The notes under the pieces were generated by a model. It had not been told where the DNA came from, searched no databases, and worked only from the letters and a program-made list of their open reading frames with translations. From contig VWYX01000215.1 of NCBI GenBank assembly GCA_013396525.1, positions 393,705-457,704 of the forward strand: a DNA stretch of 64,000 nucleotides, read 5' to 3'. The position numbers were made by a program, and so were the translations under genes. Of the stretch, positions 13,001-26,307 are shown piece after piece (the first letter of the stretch is position 1; each line of letters starts with the position of its first letter). The DNA comes from Chaetorhynchus papuensis. Taxonomy: Eukaryota > Chordata > Aves > Passeriformes > Rhipiduridae.

Positions 13001-16000
13001 TAAAATGCCTGCCGTGATAGTATGGACTTCAAAGGAAAACACTGGAGCAGGCCAAAGAGACATCAGTGTGAGCCCTTCATCCCAAGTAGTTCCATTATTA
13101 GTGGCTCATTTCACAACCTTCTGCCTGTAAGTTGTGTGCCTTTCTCTGAACCCCATCTTTTCCTACCTTCAGACCAGGAACTAGCTCTTATTCTCTGCTT
13201 ACATTGCCCCTAATGTGCAGTTGTTATCAGAAGGGTCCCATTAGCAGGAAAGGGACAGCCAAAGTACAGATGAAAGGAATACTAATTGTGCAAAACAATG
13301 CCAGGACAGCTGTGATAAAAAATTGTCATTATTTTTGCTTCCTGCTGTTCTCACATCTTTTGGTAACATTAAAATTTAATGGTTCCTTCATTCCCATAGA
13401 TGCACTCGTTTATCCCAGCTGGCCTGCTGCAGTACCAAAGGATATTGATGCAGCTTTCTGCTGTACAGAGACAGGTCTGGATGAGAAAGGAAGATTTGTA
13501 GTTGAAACTGATGCTTGAAACTGTTAACACAGAAAACGATTTTCTACTTAAAGATCCTTTAAATGGATACTTGAAGGAAAAAATATGACATCACAAACAC
13601 CTTATATTGACCTTCACCTCAGTGATAAGAAAACATTATGTCAAATCTAAGGATTTCTCCTAAGAGGTTTTATGTGAGCTACAAGTCTGCTTGGCTGAAT
13701 AAAATTAGAAGACACATATGTTCATTTTAGAGCTCTCCAACATGAGAGCCAACACTCTGTATCTGTATATATAATGTTGAGTGATTACTGACAATGATTG
13801 TATGCCTCATTAATGTGTAGACTCACACAAGCCTCATCATAACCCTTACTGAAACAAGGTTCAAGTAGACAATTTTCACAGAGGCCTCCAGGGCCCCACA
13901 GCACAGGGCAATGGAGCCTGCAGGTCCCTGTTTTGTGTCACCCACCTGTGTTTCCCATGGGACATTGCACCAACTGTGTCACATCTGGCTGTCCTGGCTA
14001 CCCACTACAGGACTCCTCAGATGGAATAAAAGTGAGTTTCCATGACTGCATTGTCTGAGCAGCCTCCTGTGAAAAGCCAGGCTCAGAGTGTTTGGAAAGA
14101 CTTCAAGCTTTGATTTGCAGAGATTGAGGGTTCTCTCATTTCCATTTAACTCACTAAGGGGCAGACAGCTAAAGGCTTTTCTCAGCCCTGAACAGATCAT
14201 GAATGCACTGGTAACAAATTCTCAGGGCTTACTTTGCTAGAAAACAGCAGCACCTCAATGTTCCACTGCCTCTTCTGCTTGTGCTGTTTACCAGGAAATG
14301 CTCTCCTAAACATGGACAGACAGATTGAAACTCATGCTGAAGATTACAGAAAACACACTGTCAGAGATGAATGAATGCACAAAACCAATATGCAATCCCT
14401 TTGTACACAAAGAGTAGTGTAACCCATCTGCCAGGGGAAGCTTGTGAGAGTGAAAAGGGTTCAGTCACATGAGGTGCCTCTAAACTTGCCATCCCCAACA
14501 ACAATCCTTAAATTAGCCTGCCCTGAGACACTCATCAAGCATATGGATGAGTAGATTACATTGGCTGGGCTTAGCAAAACCTTGTCCAAGTCTACATTTC
14601 AAATGCACTCTGTCAGGTTCTTGGGCAAGGAATTTACATTCATTCAAGAATTCATTCATTCAAGCAGAAGGGGTAAACCACTTATTTGAAAGAAAAAACA
14701 GAGTCAGAAGTTCCTATACTTGATTACCTTTACGAGGTGTTTTAGCTTTAAAATAGACCAAACAAACCAAACCCTAAGAGCTACCATGAAGCTTACCAGC
14801 ACTGCAATTAAACTGTGAGTTGACATTTGGTTTTGTTAGCTCTGACATGGCTAAGTGAAGAAATGGCTTATATGATATTAAAAGATTTGTTTTATCTGCT
14901 CAGAAGCCCTTCCCCATTTACAAGGCAAAGCATGCAATGCATATACCCTCCTCTTGGTTGACTCTTTCTTTTTCCAAAGTCTCAGTTAAGCTTCAGTAAG
15001 TGGGTTCCACAGTAATGTCTCAGGACCAGCTAGCATCATGATTTACAACTGTGAGAGCAATTCAATAAGCAACTCTTTTACTCAGTGCCACAGGGACATT
15101 TCAAAACCCCTACAGTGCCAGAGGCTTGCACCAGGAGCCCTGCCATGTAAAGTCTGAAGATATTCACAAGCTACACTTTGCATCTGCAGCAATTTACCAC
15201 CAGTGGTCAGTGACCACTTGAAAATATACTCACAGTTCTTCCAGATAGTTTTATACCAGCGGCCTAATGAAAATGAACTTGTTTGAGCAAATAGTCTGTG
15301 AAGGTTTCTTAGGTAATTGTTTTTTAGGCTGTGCTTATAATTTCCAGTTGTACAGGGAGCTTCCTGGTGACCTGCAAGCAGTGGCAGGTCTCAATCCAAT
15401 TTCTGCTTGAACGAGTTCCTGAAAAGTGCAGTTTTTAGTGCCACCTAATGTCTGCCCAGACTAGGAGCATCCAGGAGAGGGGCTGGGAGAGGCTCAGCTC
15501 TAGGCTGAGTGCATGTGGGTGACTGTTCTGGGGGTCCAGCAGGTAGTAGCAAACTAACTGTGCTGCACTGTACCAGCCCCTGGGGGAGGTCTCATACCCA
15601 AAGGTCCTGCAGGAGAAGGTTGAGGGATGTTGCCCATGGCTGTGTGGTACCCATTCCTTGATGGCTTGTGGGTTACACAATCCATGGGGCAAGATTAAGG
15701 GCTGACCCTGGCCTTCTCTCACCAGCCAGATTTGGAGTGACAGGAGGAAAGTCCATCTGGTGCAGCCATCAAAGACAGTGGACCACAAACCCCTGGTCTT
15801 TGGCAAAAGGGAGAAATGGACTCAGGTACCCCCCATCCTGGCAAATGGCAGGGAAGGCTTATGTCTATATCTTATATAAGCTGAATTCAACCTGCCTGGA
15901 GGGGACTGCACAGGCACAGCAGTGTCCTTTAACTTGAGACTCCCAAGTTCTTATTTCAGCATTCCTTTCTACCATAATGGGTTTGCACAGCACTTAACTG

Positions 16001-19000
16001 CATTCTAATTGACCAGAACTGCTAACTGTGTTATAAGTAAATTGCAGTCTAATTTTACTTAGCTATAACTGATAGGACACAAAGCTACAGAAATTAAACC
16101 AAATCAAAAGGAAACAGCACTAAACACTGGCATGAATATTAGACTGAAGAAATGTGGCAACAGACCACCACCACCGCCAACACTATTTATAGAAATTAAT
16201 ATTTAGGGCCCAAGTGAATCTAAAATAGCTTTTTAATGTGTGTTTTTGCCACATCCATCACCCTGAAATAGAATTTGGATTTCAGTTAAATGGACAATAG
16301 CTGAGGTTGTTGGATGACACTCATTGCAGGCTCACCTTTTTCAGGTATGTTGACTGGATATTTACTGTTGGGTTTACTGGTGGAGCTGAAGGCCATACTT
16401 CTAATGGCCATTTTTCTACCATCATATTTCTTCCCTCTTGCCAGACCAACTATTTTATTTAGTGTGTTGTAGAAAAGTCCACTTATTGTGGAGATAAAAG
16501 ACCAAGGGTGTTCATTGTGAAGAACCAGAACTAGGTCATTCAGTTCCCCTTCCAGATTTAATTTTTTCTCTCTTTTGTATTAACAAACCTGCAATGGAGG
16601 TGGCTTTTTTCATTCTTTGGGTATTGAAATGAAAGCTGCCAGCACTTCAGCCCATGTGAAAGAATGAGAAAAAGCTCTATTTAATGCTGGAGAGAAAACA
16701 TCTGGAGGTCCCCGTTGTCGTGCCCGGTTCTTTGCAGAGATTTTGCTTTTCTAAAGCAATTGTTCACTCACATTTTTCCAAGAGCTACATTTCAGGAGGG
16801 GAGCTGAAAATTATATCAACCTGTCTCTATACATAACAGGGACCACATACTGCACCAGCAGCATTAATATCAGGGAATACTCCCTTTGTGTCCATCTCTT
16901 GTGCCATCTCCCCCGTTAGCCAGTAAATCAAATAGTATCTGGAGGTGTAAACTTTTATACTCACCGATGCCTGATATTATTCTTCTTGTGGCACTGTAGT
17001 GGTGACAAGGCACTACGGCTTGTACCTGGAAATAACCCCATAATGGTAACTTCATCAGCTTCAGCCACAGCTGAGTTTATCCTGTGATAAAACGCCTCTG
17101 GTCTCCTTCAGGATATTGCTTTTAAGGGCAGGGTAACCTTACAAGCACTTGTTTTCCCTGTGATTAAATATACCATTTTCAACAAATGAAGCTAAAGTCC
17201 CAAGTCTGCAGTGACTTCCATGGCTAGGCCTTGTCAGGAGAGCTAAAAAGTAGAGTAATGCTTTAATGCTGAGACAGAGAAACCACTGAGAAGAAACCTG
17301 GTTTGGTCATTAGCCTGACAGACCCAGACAATATTTCTCTGAAAGCCTGGCTTGGCTGTGGTAGGAGTGACTTCAGCCCAGGAGCTGAAGACTGAAAGCT
17401 GCAGGCCCATGCCATAACATATTTTCTCACTAAGCAGCTCACGAGGTTAATATGCAGAGAGCTACTACTCCTCCTACAAGCAGATCATTTCTCAGTTCAT
17501 TAAACATTACTGCTACACTACCAGTAGCTCTTCAATTACTCACCTCTGGGAAAAGTGGCTCACAACTGAGTAAGAGCAGAAGTAGACATTAAGCAGTTTA
17601 TTCCAATGAAATTTCATGCAAGATGATTTCAGTTGTTCGGTTTCTTTGGTGGGAGTGGACAGAGAGATTGGGTTTGTCTAGAATGAAGTATTTTGTTAAT
17701 GCTGAAGAGAGGTGTATATATTGGTTCAGGAAGCATTCATTTTGTTACCACAATTTGTATGATGGACAGAGCTGACCAGCCCCTTCCCTCCCACCTCTTC
17801 CATCACCTTGCTTGATGTTCTCCCTCCAGCAATATGAAAAAGTCAACCCTGCACCTTCTCTCCCAACTCCATGGTTCCTTAGGAGAGGTTTCCTGCAGAC
17901 ATGTAGGGCCATCCCTTTACCTGAATCCATAAGTCTGAATTCCAAATCTTGGCACAGCACCACGGAACTATCGGAAAGTCACTTTTGCACTCTGCCTTTC
18001 CTGCTGAAAAGGAGGGAAAAGATCAAGGCTTGAAGAAGACATAAAGGAGACAGAGGAGCTGAAAAAGGTGACCAAATGAACACTATTTCAGCAGGAAAAA
18101 CCCCCAATGACACTGCTGGTTTTGCTAAGAAGAGAGGAACATTAGGAACATGCTGGGGAGGGATACTTGCTACTGGTAAAGAAAGGAGAGAATTCTTGGA
18201 AATTTGATAAAATGCAAAGGCGCCTTTAAAATCACTCTAGGCCCTGCCTATTTGGGTTATTGAATGTATCCAGTTTTACTTGCAAAAGGTATTTGCTCAA
18301 AAATACAAACAATTTATTATTTTCAGATGTAACCTCCAGCAGAACTCCATTCCATGCCTCCAGAACAGTTACCAGTCCCATGAAACCTCAATTTTTCATC
18401 CAGACAACACCCAGACCTAATTTATTTTCTTACAAAAGAGCTGATCAAAAGATCAATTTCCAGCTGGGTCTCAATCATCAATATTTAATCAAAAACAGTG
18501 CCACAAGTCCTCAGAACAACCCTTCTGTTATGCAATACAAATAAGTCCAGTTCTTCAGTTGGTAGCAAACTTCTTTAGTGCTACCTTTTCCCCAGTTGTC
18601 AAAACTGTTGTATGACTGCCAATTTGGGGACAGAAATAACACCGATTTAGATCTTTGTTCCCAGCTGTGGATCCAAATCTGAAACTTTTTCTCTCTATTT
18701 TGCATTCAAAAGAAATGACTGTAAAACAACTTATAGATGGTGTCCTCCAGAATTCAATGAATAGACTCCAAAAGACCAATTGATTCTGGTATCTATGTTC
18801 TTCAGCCTTATAGCTTCTCCCAAAGACAGACTTCTTTTCAGGATACCTGTTCACCAGGTCTGTTGGTCTCAAGTCAGCCATGGACTGGGCTCTGTCATGC
18901 AGCTTCTGACCTCAGGAGAACTGCAGAGCCCAGGTTACAGCTGGTCTCCTTGGTGGGAATCTCTCTTAACAAAGTTGAAACCAGCCAGATAACACCCAGA

Positions 19001-22000
19001 AGGTAAGAGATGCACACTTTCAGTGCATGACCAAGCTCACCTCTTACAGGAAGTATTAAAGTATCTTTCTGGCTTTAGCAATGAGAGGAAGCTTATACAA
19101 AACATTTGTATTGATAAAGTAGCTGACACTGAGCCCACACAACATTTAAAAGGGCAATACTTCAATTAAATTGATCCAAGACAGTCTGTATAAATGTAAT
19201 TCCAAATGGTTTTCTGATATCCAGACTGATGGGCTTGGTCTCTAAGTTTTATGAGGAGGTGTTGCTTACAGCAGTTGCAATGCTCAAGTTATATTTACAG
19301 TTTTAATATAGACCAGGAATGAAATTGTTAAGGATTATACTCTAATCTATCTGACCTGCAAACTATTTGGCTTGGGATTCTGTATCTTGTAATGAATATG
19401 TTCCAGAATTGAATAACACGTCTGCTTGCCCTTTCTTCCTAGGGAACTTCTCTGCTTTGCAAACAAACAAGTTGGTTCCACTCATTCAGTTTCCTGAAAG
19501 GGAAGGCAGTGAGAGGATTAGGGAAGCTCTGGGTCATGTAGAGAAATATATTTTGGTGCCTACAGTCCCACAGGAATCAATAGGTACTCAGGCACCTAAG
19601 AGACTCACTGGAGCCTGTTCTTAAGTAATATTGGTAGTTTCCAAAGGTGGTGCAGCAGCAGCTGGCTGGCCATGTGGGCTGCACCCATGCCCGGGTGTGA
19701 CAGTGAAGTCAGTGGGAGGGGACTGACTCCTGAGTCAGGACTTTGTGCTTACTTTGTCATCTCTCAGTTCGCATTTGGAGGCAGCTGGGAATCATGTAAG
19801 GCCTATACCATCAAACCTGGTGGTTCTGAAATTCTGTTTCTACACCCATGAACAATGCTGACTGTTCAAGTAATTTGGAAAGGAGGAGGTCCTATCTCGT
19901 AATGTTGTTCAGCGTCTACTACCATGGGCTCCTGGTCTGAGGGGCAGCTCCTAGTATTGTAACTAGCATGTTTATCCTTAGTAGAAGCAACTCATAGTAA
20001 TTTCAGTGGCATGAAATTAGTAGATCTTCCTCTGTCACAAAATCATAGCCTGTTTCCTGGTACTATTGATAGACCACCTTTTTTGTCTCTGAAGTAGCTC
20101 AGTCAGACACTTCCTCCCACATACATCTTTGTGGGGAACAGCTAAACATAAAGATTTCTCTTCATGTGTTCTCTTAGTTTCTTAGGGAAATTAGAAAACC
20201 TGTTTATGCTTCATCTGAGCTCTGCACAAGTGTGAGCAGCCTCAGCTGCAGATTGCTTTGTAGCACTTGGGTACACTTACATGCCTGAGTTAGCCTGCCG
20301 TGCCTATACAGTAGGGTATGTGGACTGGACCACCATGGATCACATAAGACCATTTGACTCTTAAATCTCTATCACATGTGACATACTTTAACTAATGTAT
20401 ATGAAGGTTAAATACTACTACGAAGCCTGAAATGACCACTGTTTCCCAAGACCAGGCTGAATGCAGCTGGGACCAGTGTCTGATTCACCGGTGTGAGCTC
20501 AGTGCCAGTTTTCTGCTGTTGGCTGATCTCCTCTCCTTTTCCTCTTTTTAAGTTATGATTTTTAGCACTTTGTGCTAGAGAGGTCACTGCATCTGCCCCA
20601 GGAACAATGAGGTGCTGCCTGCTGGCTGTGATGAGGCAGCTGTCATTATTCCACAGAACTAAGTGCCCATGGGATCACAGCATGCAGTAGGCTGCAGTTG
20701 CCAGATCTGAGAGTGACATAATGCAGAATGACCTGAACCACTCTACAAGACCCAAAAGGAAGGAGCAATAAGGCATCTCAACAAGTCCCCTTTCTTCAGG
20801 GCTAATATTTCCATCAGCAGCTGGGACTTTCCACATAGCTATCCTTAACAGAACCAGTATACCACAATATCAGGAAAAAATAAAATCATTCAGTACCCTC
20901 CTATGTTGCAGGAAATGCTATGTATGTGTATTTTTATGGAATATTCCCCACAGAGTATCAGCAAGTCCCTCCACATGTGAGTTGAAGATGTTAGGCTACA
21001 TTTTAGAGCTTGTTCTGTAATACAGCTGCAAGGATAGCAGCAGGGAGGCTGCTGGACCCGAGCTATTTATGTGTACTACTTGTGGTTTGAGGTCTTATCA
21101 GTGATGAGATCAGGCAGGGCCTTGGGCAGGAACGAGCCCTTACAGCTGCATGGTAGGACATTACTGTCATGGAGTGTACCCTCAGTTCTGTGGGGATGGA
21201 ACCAACTGAGTTACTCCAGCAGGTGCTGGTGAAAAGCCAGTTTTTCTTCCATCACTGAGCGTGGCTTATGCTCCTGTATGCATCTAGAAAGACAGGGAAC
21301 ACATCCCTGCTTTAACCAGAAAGACATACATTATTTTAGGAAAACAGGCTTCAATTACCAACGCATTTCTCTGGAGCTGTATCTTGGCACTGACTGCAAT
21401 CACATGCCCATGAACCAGGTTCTCACTTGATGCAAGTCAAATCCAGTCATACATAACTGGCTTCAGAGTTTCAGAAACTCTGGTCTCGCGGACACAGCAT
21501 ACTTTCTAATCACATAATCTTGTAAGTCATTGTACTGTAGATGATTCTTCACTCCTAATAATGATAAGAATAATAAAAGAGGTTAAAGTACAAAAGGAAG
21601 GTTCAGTTTTACAAAGCTCCCTTTATCTACCTGAATCTTGCTAAGGTCAAGAGAAAGTCTGCTTCTGACTCATAACAACATTTGAATCAAGTGCTGAATA
21701 CACTTCACACTTTGTACAATTTCAGCTCAGGAAGGAATTGACTTCCTTAAAGATCACATTGTGACAACTTTTATCCTTTTTCAGCAAAAATCCTAGAGTA
21801 TTCACCAAATTAGAGCATTTTTCTCTTCTATAAGAGTGTTAATGAAAGTCGGTTACAGTTTTGATCCTATAGATGTTAAAGATCTGGTTTCAGCCTCCTT
21901 TCAAGAAAAAAATTCCACTGGAATTCAAATGGCTGAGAGCATTTGAAGAGACCACCTCTAATGGGCTGCTTCAAACTCTTACAGCTGTGGGAAGGGAACA

Positions 22001-25000
22001 GGTCCCTGGACATTGTCCATACCCAGATCCACTCAAACACCCTTATGGGACCAGCCAGCCTGGAGTGGCACTGGAGAGGACCATCACGTACAAACTTCTG
22101 ATTCCTAAAGGTTCTTTCTTTGAATTCTGCCATGGTTTTCAATGGCTTTCAATGGCTGGATCCTCACAACTCTTTTCTGTAGACAGCTGGGTCTGGCATG
22201 TAGTCGCTCTTGTTGCCTCCACGCACACAGGCACTGAGCTCTTCACCTCATTCCACCAGACCCAAGACCATCCCTTCTTGCAGCCTGCAGAGAACTAAGG
22301 GGAGAAGGAGTGACTGTTTAAGCCCTAAAAGCAAATAATTTACTGATGATTCTCCCCCCCCAGCACTGTCTGAGGAGAGGCAGCACTAGTTGGTAGAAAC
22401 TGTGGAGATGCACTAAGGCAGGTCTGCCTCTTTCTGGGGCACTTTGCCATGAGCTGTCTTTTGCCTGTTATGAAGCCATAGCTGTCATTTCCTGCCTCTC
22501 CCAGTAGATTTCTTCCTTCTTTCTGAAGTGGTGCACTGGGACTCTTCCTCACAGCTCTTGCACAGGGCTCTGTGGTACTCCTGCACTGAGCTAGGAGTCA
22601 TCAATGATATGCAGCCGCTGTACGGAAGGGCTAGATCTAGGAACAGAGTTTCAGATCCTCCACCTCTCAGGCAGAGGAAATTTGGGGAACAGTTGCACAT
22701 GGGTCATGCCTGCGACCACCTGGGAATTTTACCAAATCAAGACTTCTACATCGCCCTATCCAAGCTCTACAGTAATTTCTCCTGGCTTAAGTGTCACTAT
22801 TTTCAGCATATGCTGTCTTCCAGTGACATCTAGGGATAGAGACTGGAAATCGCAAGCTGGACACTTACATGGGCATTGTTTAAAACATATTTCAAACTGA
22901 TAAAACTTGCTTCTTTGAGGAGCCAAAGGCTTAAGGAACAATTGTAAATAAGATCAGGTGAAAAGAATCTTGCATGTTTTGCAGAACTGAATTGATGATC
23001 CAAGGCCCATTCCTTGACTCATGTGCATTAGCGTTAATTTCATAAAGTGCTCACAGAGACATGGCACTGATGGACATGACATTTTGCTCTGGTAAAAAGA
23101 ATACAAGCAAGATAAAGGCACATCAGTACTAACAACAAAACGCATGGAAGGGAAAATGTCATCAGGAGGACAAAAACACTGTGAGGTCAAAAGAGCAAAC
23201 AAGTTGTTTTAGTGTCTGGATCCATTATTTACTCATTGCTACCACTACTAAATTACTCATTACATTTATATATCAGTCCTCTGGTCACAGAGAGTCGCCA
23301 TGCTTGGTGCTTCACCTACACAGGACAAAGATATGAGCCTGGATGTGGAGACCTTACCTGCAGGACAAGGCAGAACCGATGGATGGAGGCAGTAGAGCAG
23401 AGGGAACGGTGGCTCAATCGACGCTGCTCTGCAGCCTGGCTTTGTGACAGACTTTGGTACACAGTGTTCAACAGCTTATCCCTGCAGGATCAAAGCAGAA
23501 GCAGCAGCAAGTCTTCCCACTGTGCCTTCATTTCTTTATGCAGCGCAGGCAGGCTTCCTCCAGAGCATAACCAGGGACAGCCAAGCAGGATTAGACAGAA
23601 ACCCACTATGTGCCTGCGTAATACACCACATGAAAGATGCAGAAATGTATTAACTGACTCTTTCAAAACAGAGTTTGTGTGACTACAATCTATATCTGCT
23701 CTGGATTTTTCCCTGTAAATCAAGACTTCCTAAGTATTCACAGCCCAACAACAAAAAGAATTCTGTGTTAATTCATACCTGGACTTTTGCAGAACCTAAA
23801 AAAAAAAAAAATCTTTGATGGCAGAAGGAAATGTGGAACATACTATCAGAAGAAGACATCAAGAGAAGTGTTTATACATATATCAGAGGCCCGCATGTCC
23901 AAAACCAAAGTATTTAAATCTGCTCACATGGACAAAAATGTGTGGAGAGAATGGGGATAGAGGTAAGCTGCTGGTTTTCCAAGAACTTTTGGTCCAAGCA
24001 GTTGAAGCTGTGCCACCTATGGCCCAAATTCAGTGAACAGAAAAAATTCTGTTCTAAAGTAGAGGTCAAGTAAAATTTTGAAAAATATAAGTTAGTGGAT
24101 GCTTTGTCAGTATCAGCACTATGAGACCCAATCCTGAGAATATGGTCTATCCGATGCTATTAAATCCAGGGTAATTTCTCTTAGTAAGGGTATGCAAAGT
24201 AAATGGAAAAAAATCCATCCCTTTGCTCCCAGCAGCCACTTTGTCAGATCACTAAACCACTAGAGAAAGAACCAAACCTTTTGTTTCTGGTTTTGCCACC
24301 GCTGTTGTTTCTAACCTACAGCAGTGTCACTCAGCAGCCAGAGCTGGTGGCCTGTCCTGGTGCAGTCACAGGCAACTTGCATTTTCCTGGTGCCCATCAG
24401 AGCACCACCAGCTGCAGAAGGCTCTCCAAAAGCTTCCGCATGGGGTCTTGGGAGGAAGCACTACTTCAGGGCTGATTTAGGGAACTGAAATAAATGCAGC
24501 AGGAACTCCTCTGGGTGGGAAATACCTCTTAGGGGAATATAAGACAGGCATCAATTTTAAAAGCCTCATTGCAGAAATATAACAACTAACTCATGCACTT
24601 GGAAGATCCTTATGTTGTCTCTTTATACTCAGTTATTTTAGCTAAGCTTTCCTTTAAAGCATTCCTAAGGCCTTCCTCCTGAAAACATTCCACAACATGA
24701 ATATTATTAGCCTGAAGGCAAATTGACACAGCTAAGAAGATACTAGAAACTAATAGGAGACTAAAGATCACCTCCTATGATTTAGGTGAACATTGGCCTT
24801 GATGATTTGTGTTATCCCTGTAAATCTCCACAGTGAACAAATGACAATTTTCCCTCTTCAGAGGGTACTGTCCTGAAGTTAGACAGAAAAAAGTAATTAA
24901 ATGACTGGACGGATACAGTAATATCCATTTCTGTGTGGCCAGGTCACGTCCCATGACCAGAGTGCTCTGGTACTTGGAATTTACCACCGAAGACTCAGCT

Positions 25001-26288
25001 GTGTATTAGTCTGAAGCACTAGGAGAAGCAGCCAAGACCTGGAAATCACGCAGGTGCTTGTGCACAGCGTAAACATAACACAGTAGTAGATGCTGCCATG
25101 TTCAGGCTGGCTTCAGGTGGCAGCAGCCTGAAGGGCTCTGCCTTGCTCTACTTGGAAGCAGGGTGCAGACACCTCCTTCCCTCAACCTCTCCAGAACTGA
25201 TTTTTAACTTCCATAGAGTTACCAAAGGATCATCTAGTTTCAGGGTGATTTAAATCAGTACTGGAACTGACTTATAATACAAGGACAAATGAAACAGTTT
25301 AATGACCCCAAGAGATGTCCCTCTCCTCAGTGTCCTTAAAAACAGCTTAGCACAAATGGCAGTGATGGGTGAAGACTCCAGATACAGCTACTTTCAAAGA
25401 GAACAAAGTTCACAATATTTTTAATAAAGTAAGACCACTACTGGACAATCAGAAAGTTTCTCCATGTCACTGCAGCAATCTTACTGAAAGGAAAGGCACG
25501 TAAGCACAGAAAACACTCTTTGCTCAATATTGCATGTAAGGAATTCATACTGAATTCTCACTCACATCATGTATTTTAAATAATGTTGGATTCATGTATG
25601 GGTTACTATTCACTACAGGAACCTGGACAGTGCTTTTGTTCTGTACCTTGAAATTCTAACCCAGATGTGCACTCTGAGTTGCAGGTGTGGGTCCCAGACA
25701 CGGAGAGTCAGGTAGTGACAGATCAGTTTGCAGGGCCATCTTGCCCCAGTGCTACTGGTACAGGTGTGCTCACACCAATGTTTGTTCAGTCTGCACTGGG
25801 GCATAGCCCATCACTCACCAGGAGGCATCCCATCACAGAACTTTCTCTGGCAGAGAGTAGCTAAAGGCTGCTTCCTCTAAACAGGGGCTGCCTTCAATAG
25901 ATCTCTGCAGCAGGATCCTTGGCAATAGACCATTTAAACCCCTCTTAGCTCAGATTTATTGTTCAATGCATTTATGTAAGTTGCTGTGTCTATCTAAAAA
26001 GCAACCTTCTATTTGTGGGAAGACCATTTAAACAGCCCCAGCACCACCGCTTCCCCGAGGTCACCTGTCCTGTGAGAGCCAAGGCTTGTTTGAGTGTACT
26101 GTAGGAGCAGAGCTGTGCCCCTGGCTGATGGTGAGAGGGACTGCAAACACCACTGACAGCTAAATCCTCTCACGGAGGAGCATGACCATTTCACTTGGAA
26201 CCACAGCTGCTGAATTCAGCTACTCCTAACTTGGAACTGAGCCTGGATCATGTGTTGTGTGGCGTTTCCCATCTGGGGCAGGGGGTTG
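10081..26288. other. intergenic, no gene seen
   Basis: This is unique-looking DNA without a convincing exon. Visible items are a (GAT)n pentamer run near 11508-11522, a perfect MEF2-type site CTATTTATAG at 16183-16192 and a GC-richer, possibly repeat-derived stretch at 15440-15920. The longest open frames (141 codons at 21873-22298, 156 codons at 23212-23682) carry no recognisable domain. Confidence 0.5.
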
Positions 26289-26307
26289 ATTTTTTTTTTT
26301 TTTTTTT
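26289..26307. repeat. poly(T) tract
   Basis: A run of about 17-19 T is followed further on by an A-rich segment ('aaataaaaataaaacg'). No retroposon body is recognisable beside it. Confidence 0.85.

Noticed and set aside
23212..23682. 156-codon plus-strand open frame
   Set aside because: No known motif, no splice pattern, no neighbouring exons; other frames overlap on both strands.
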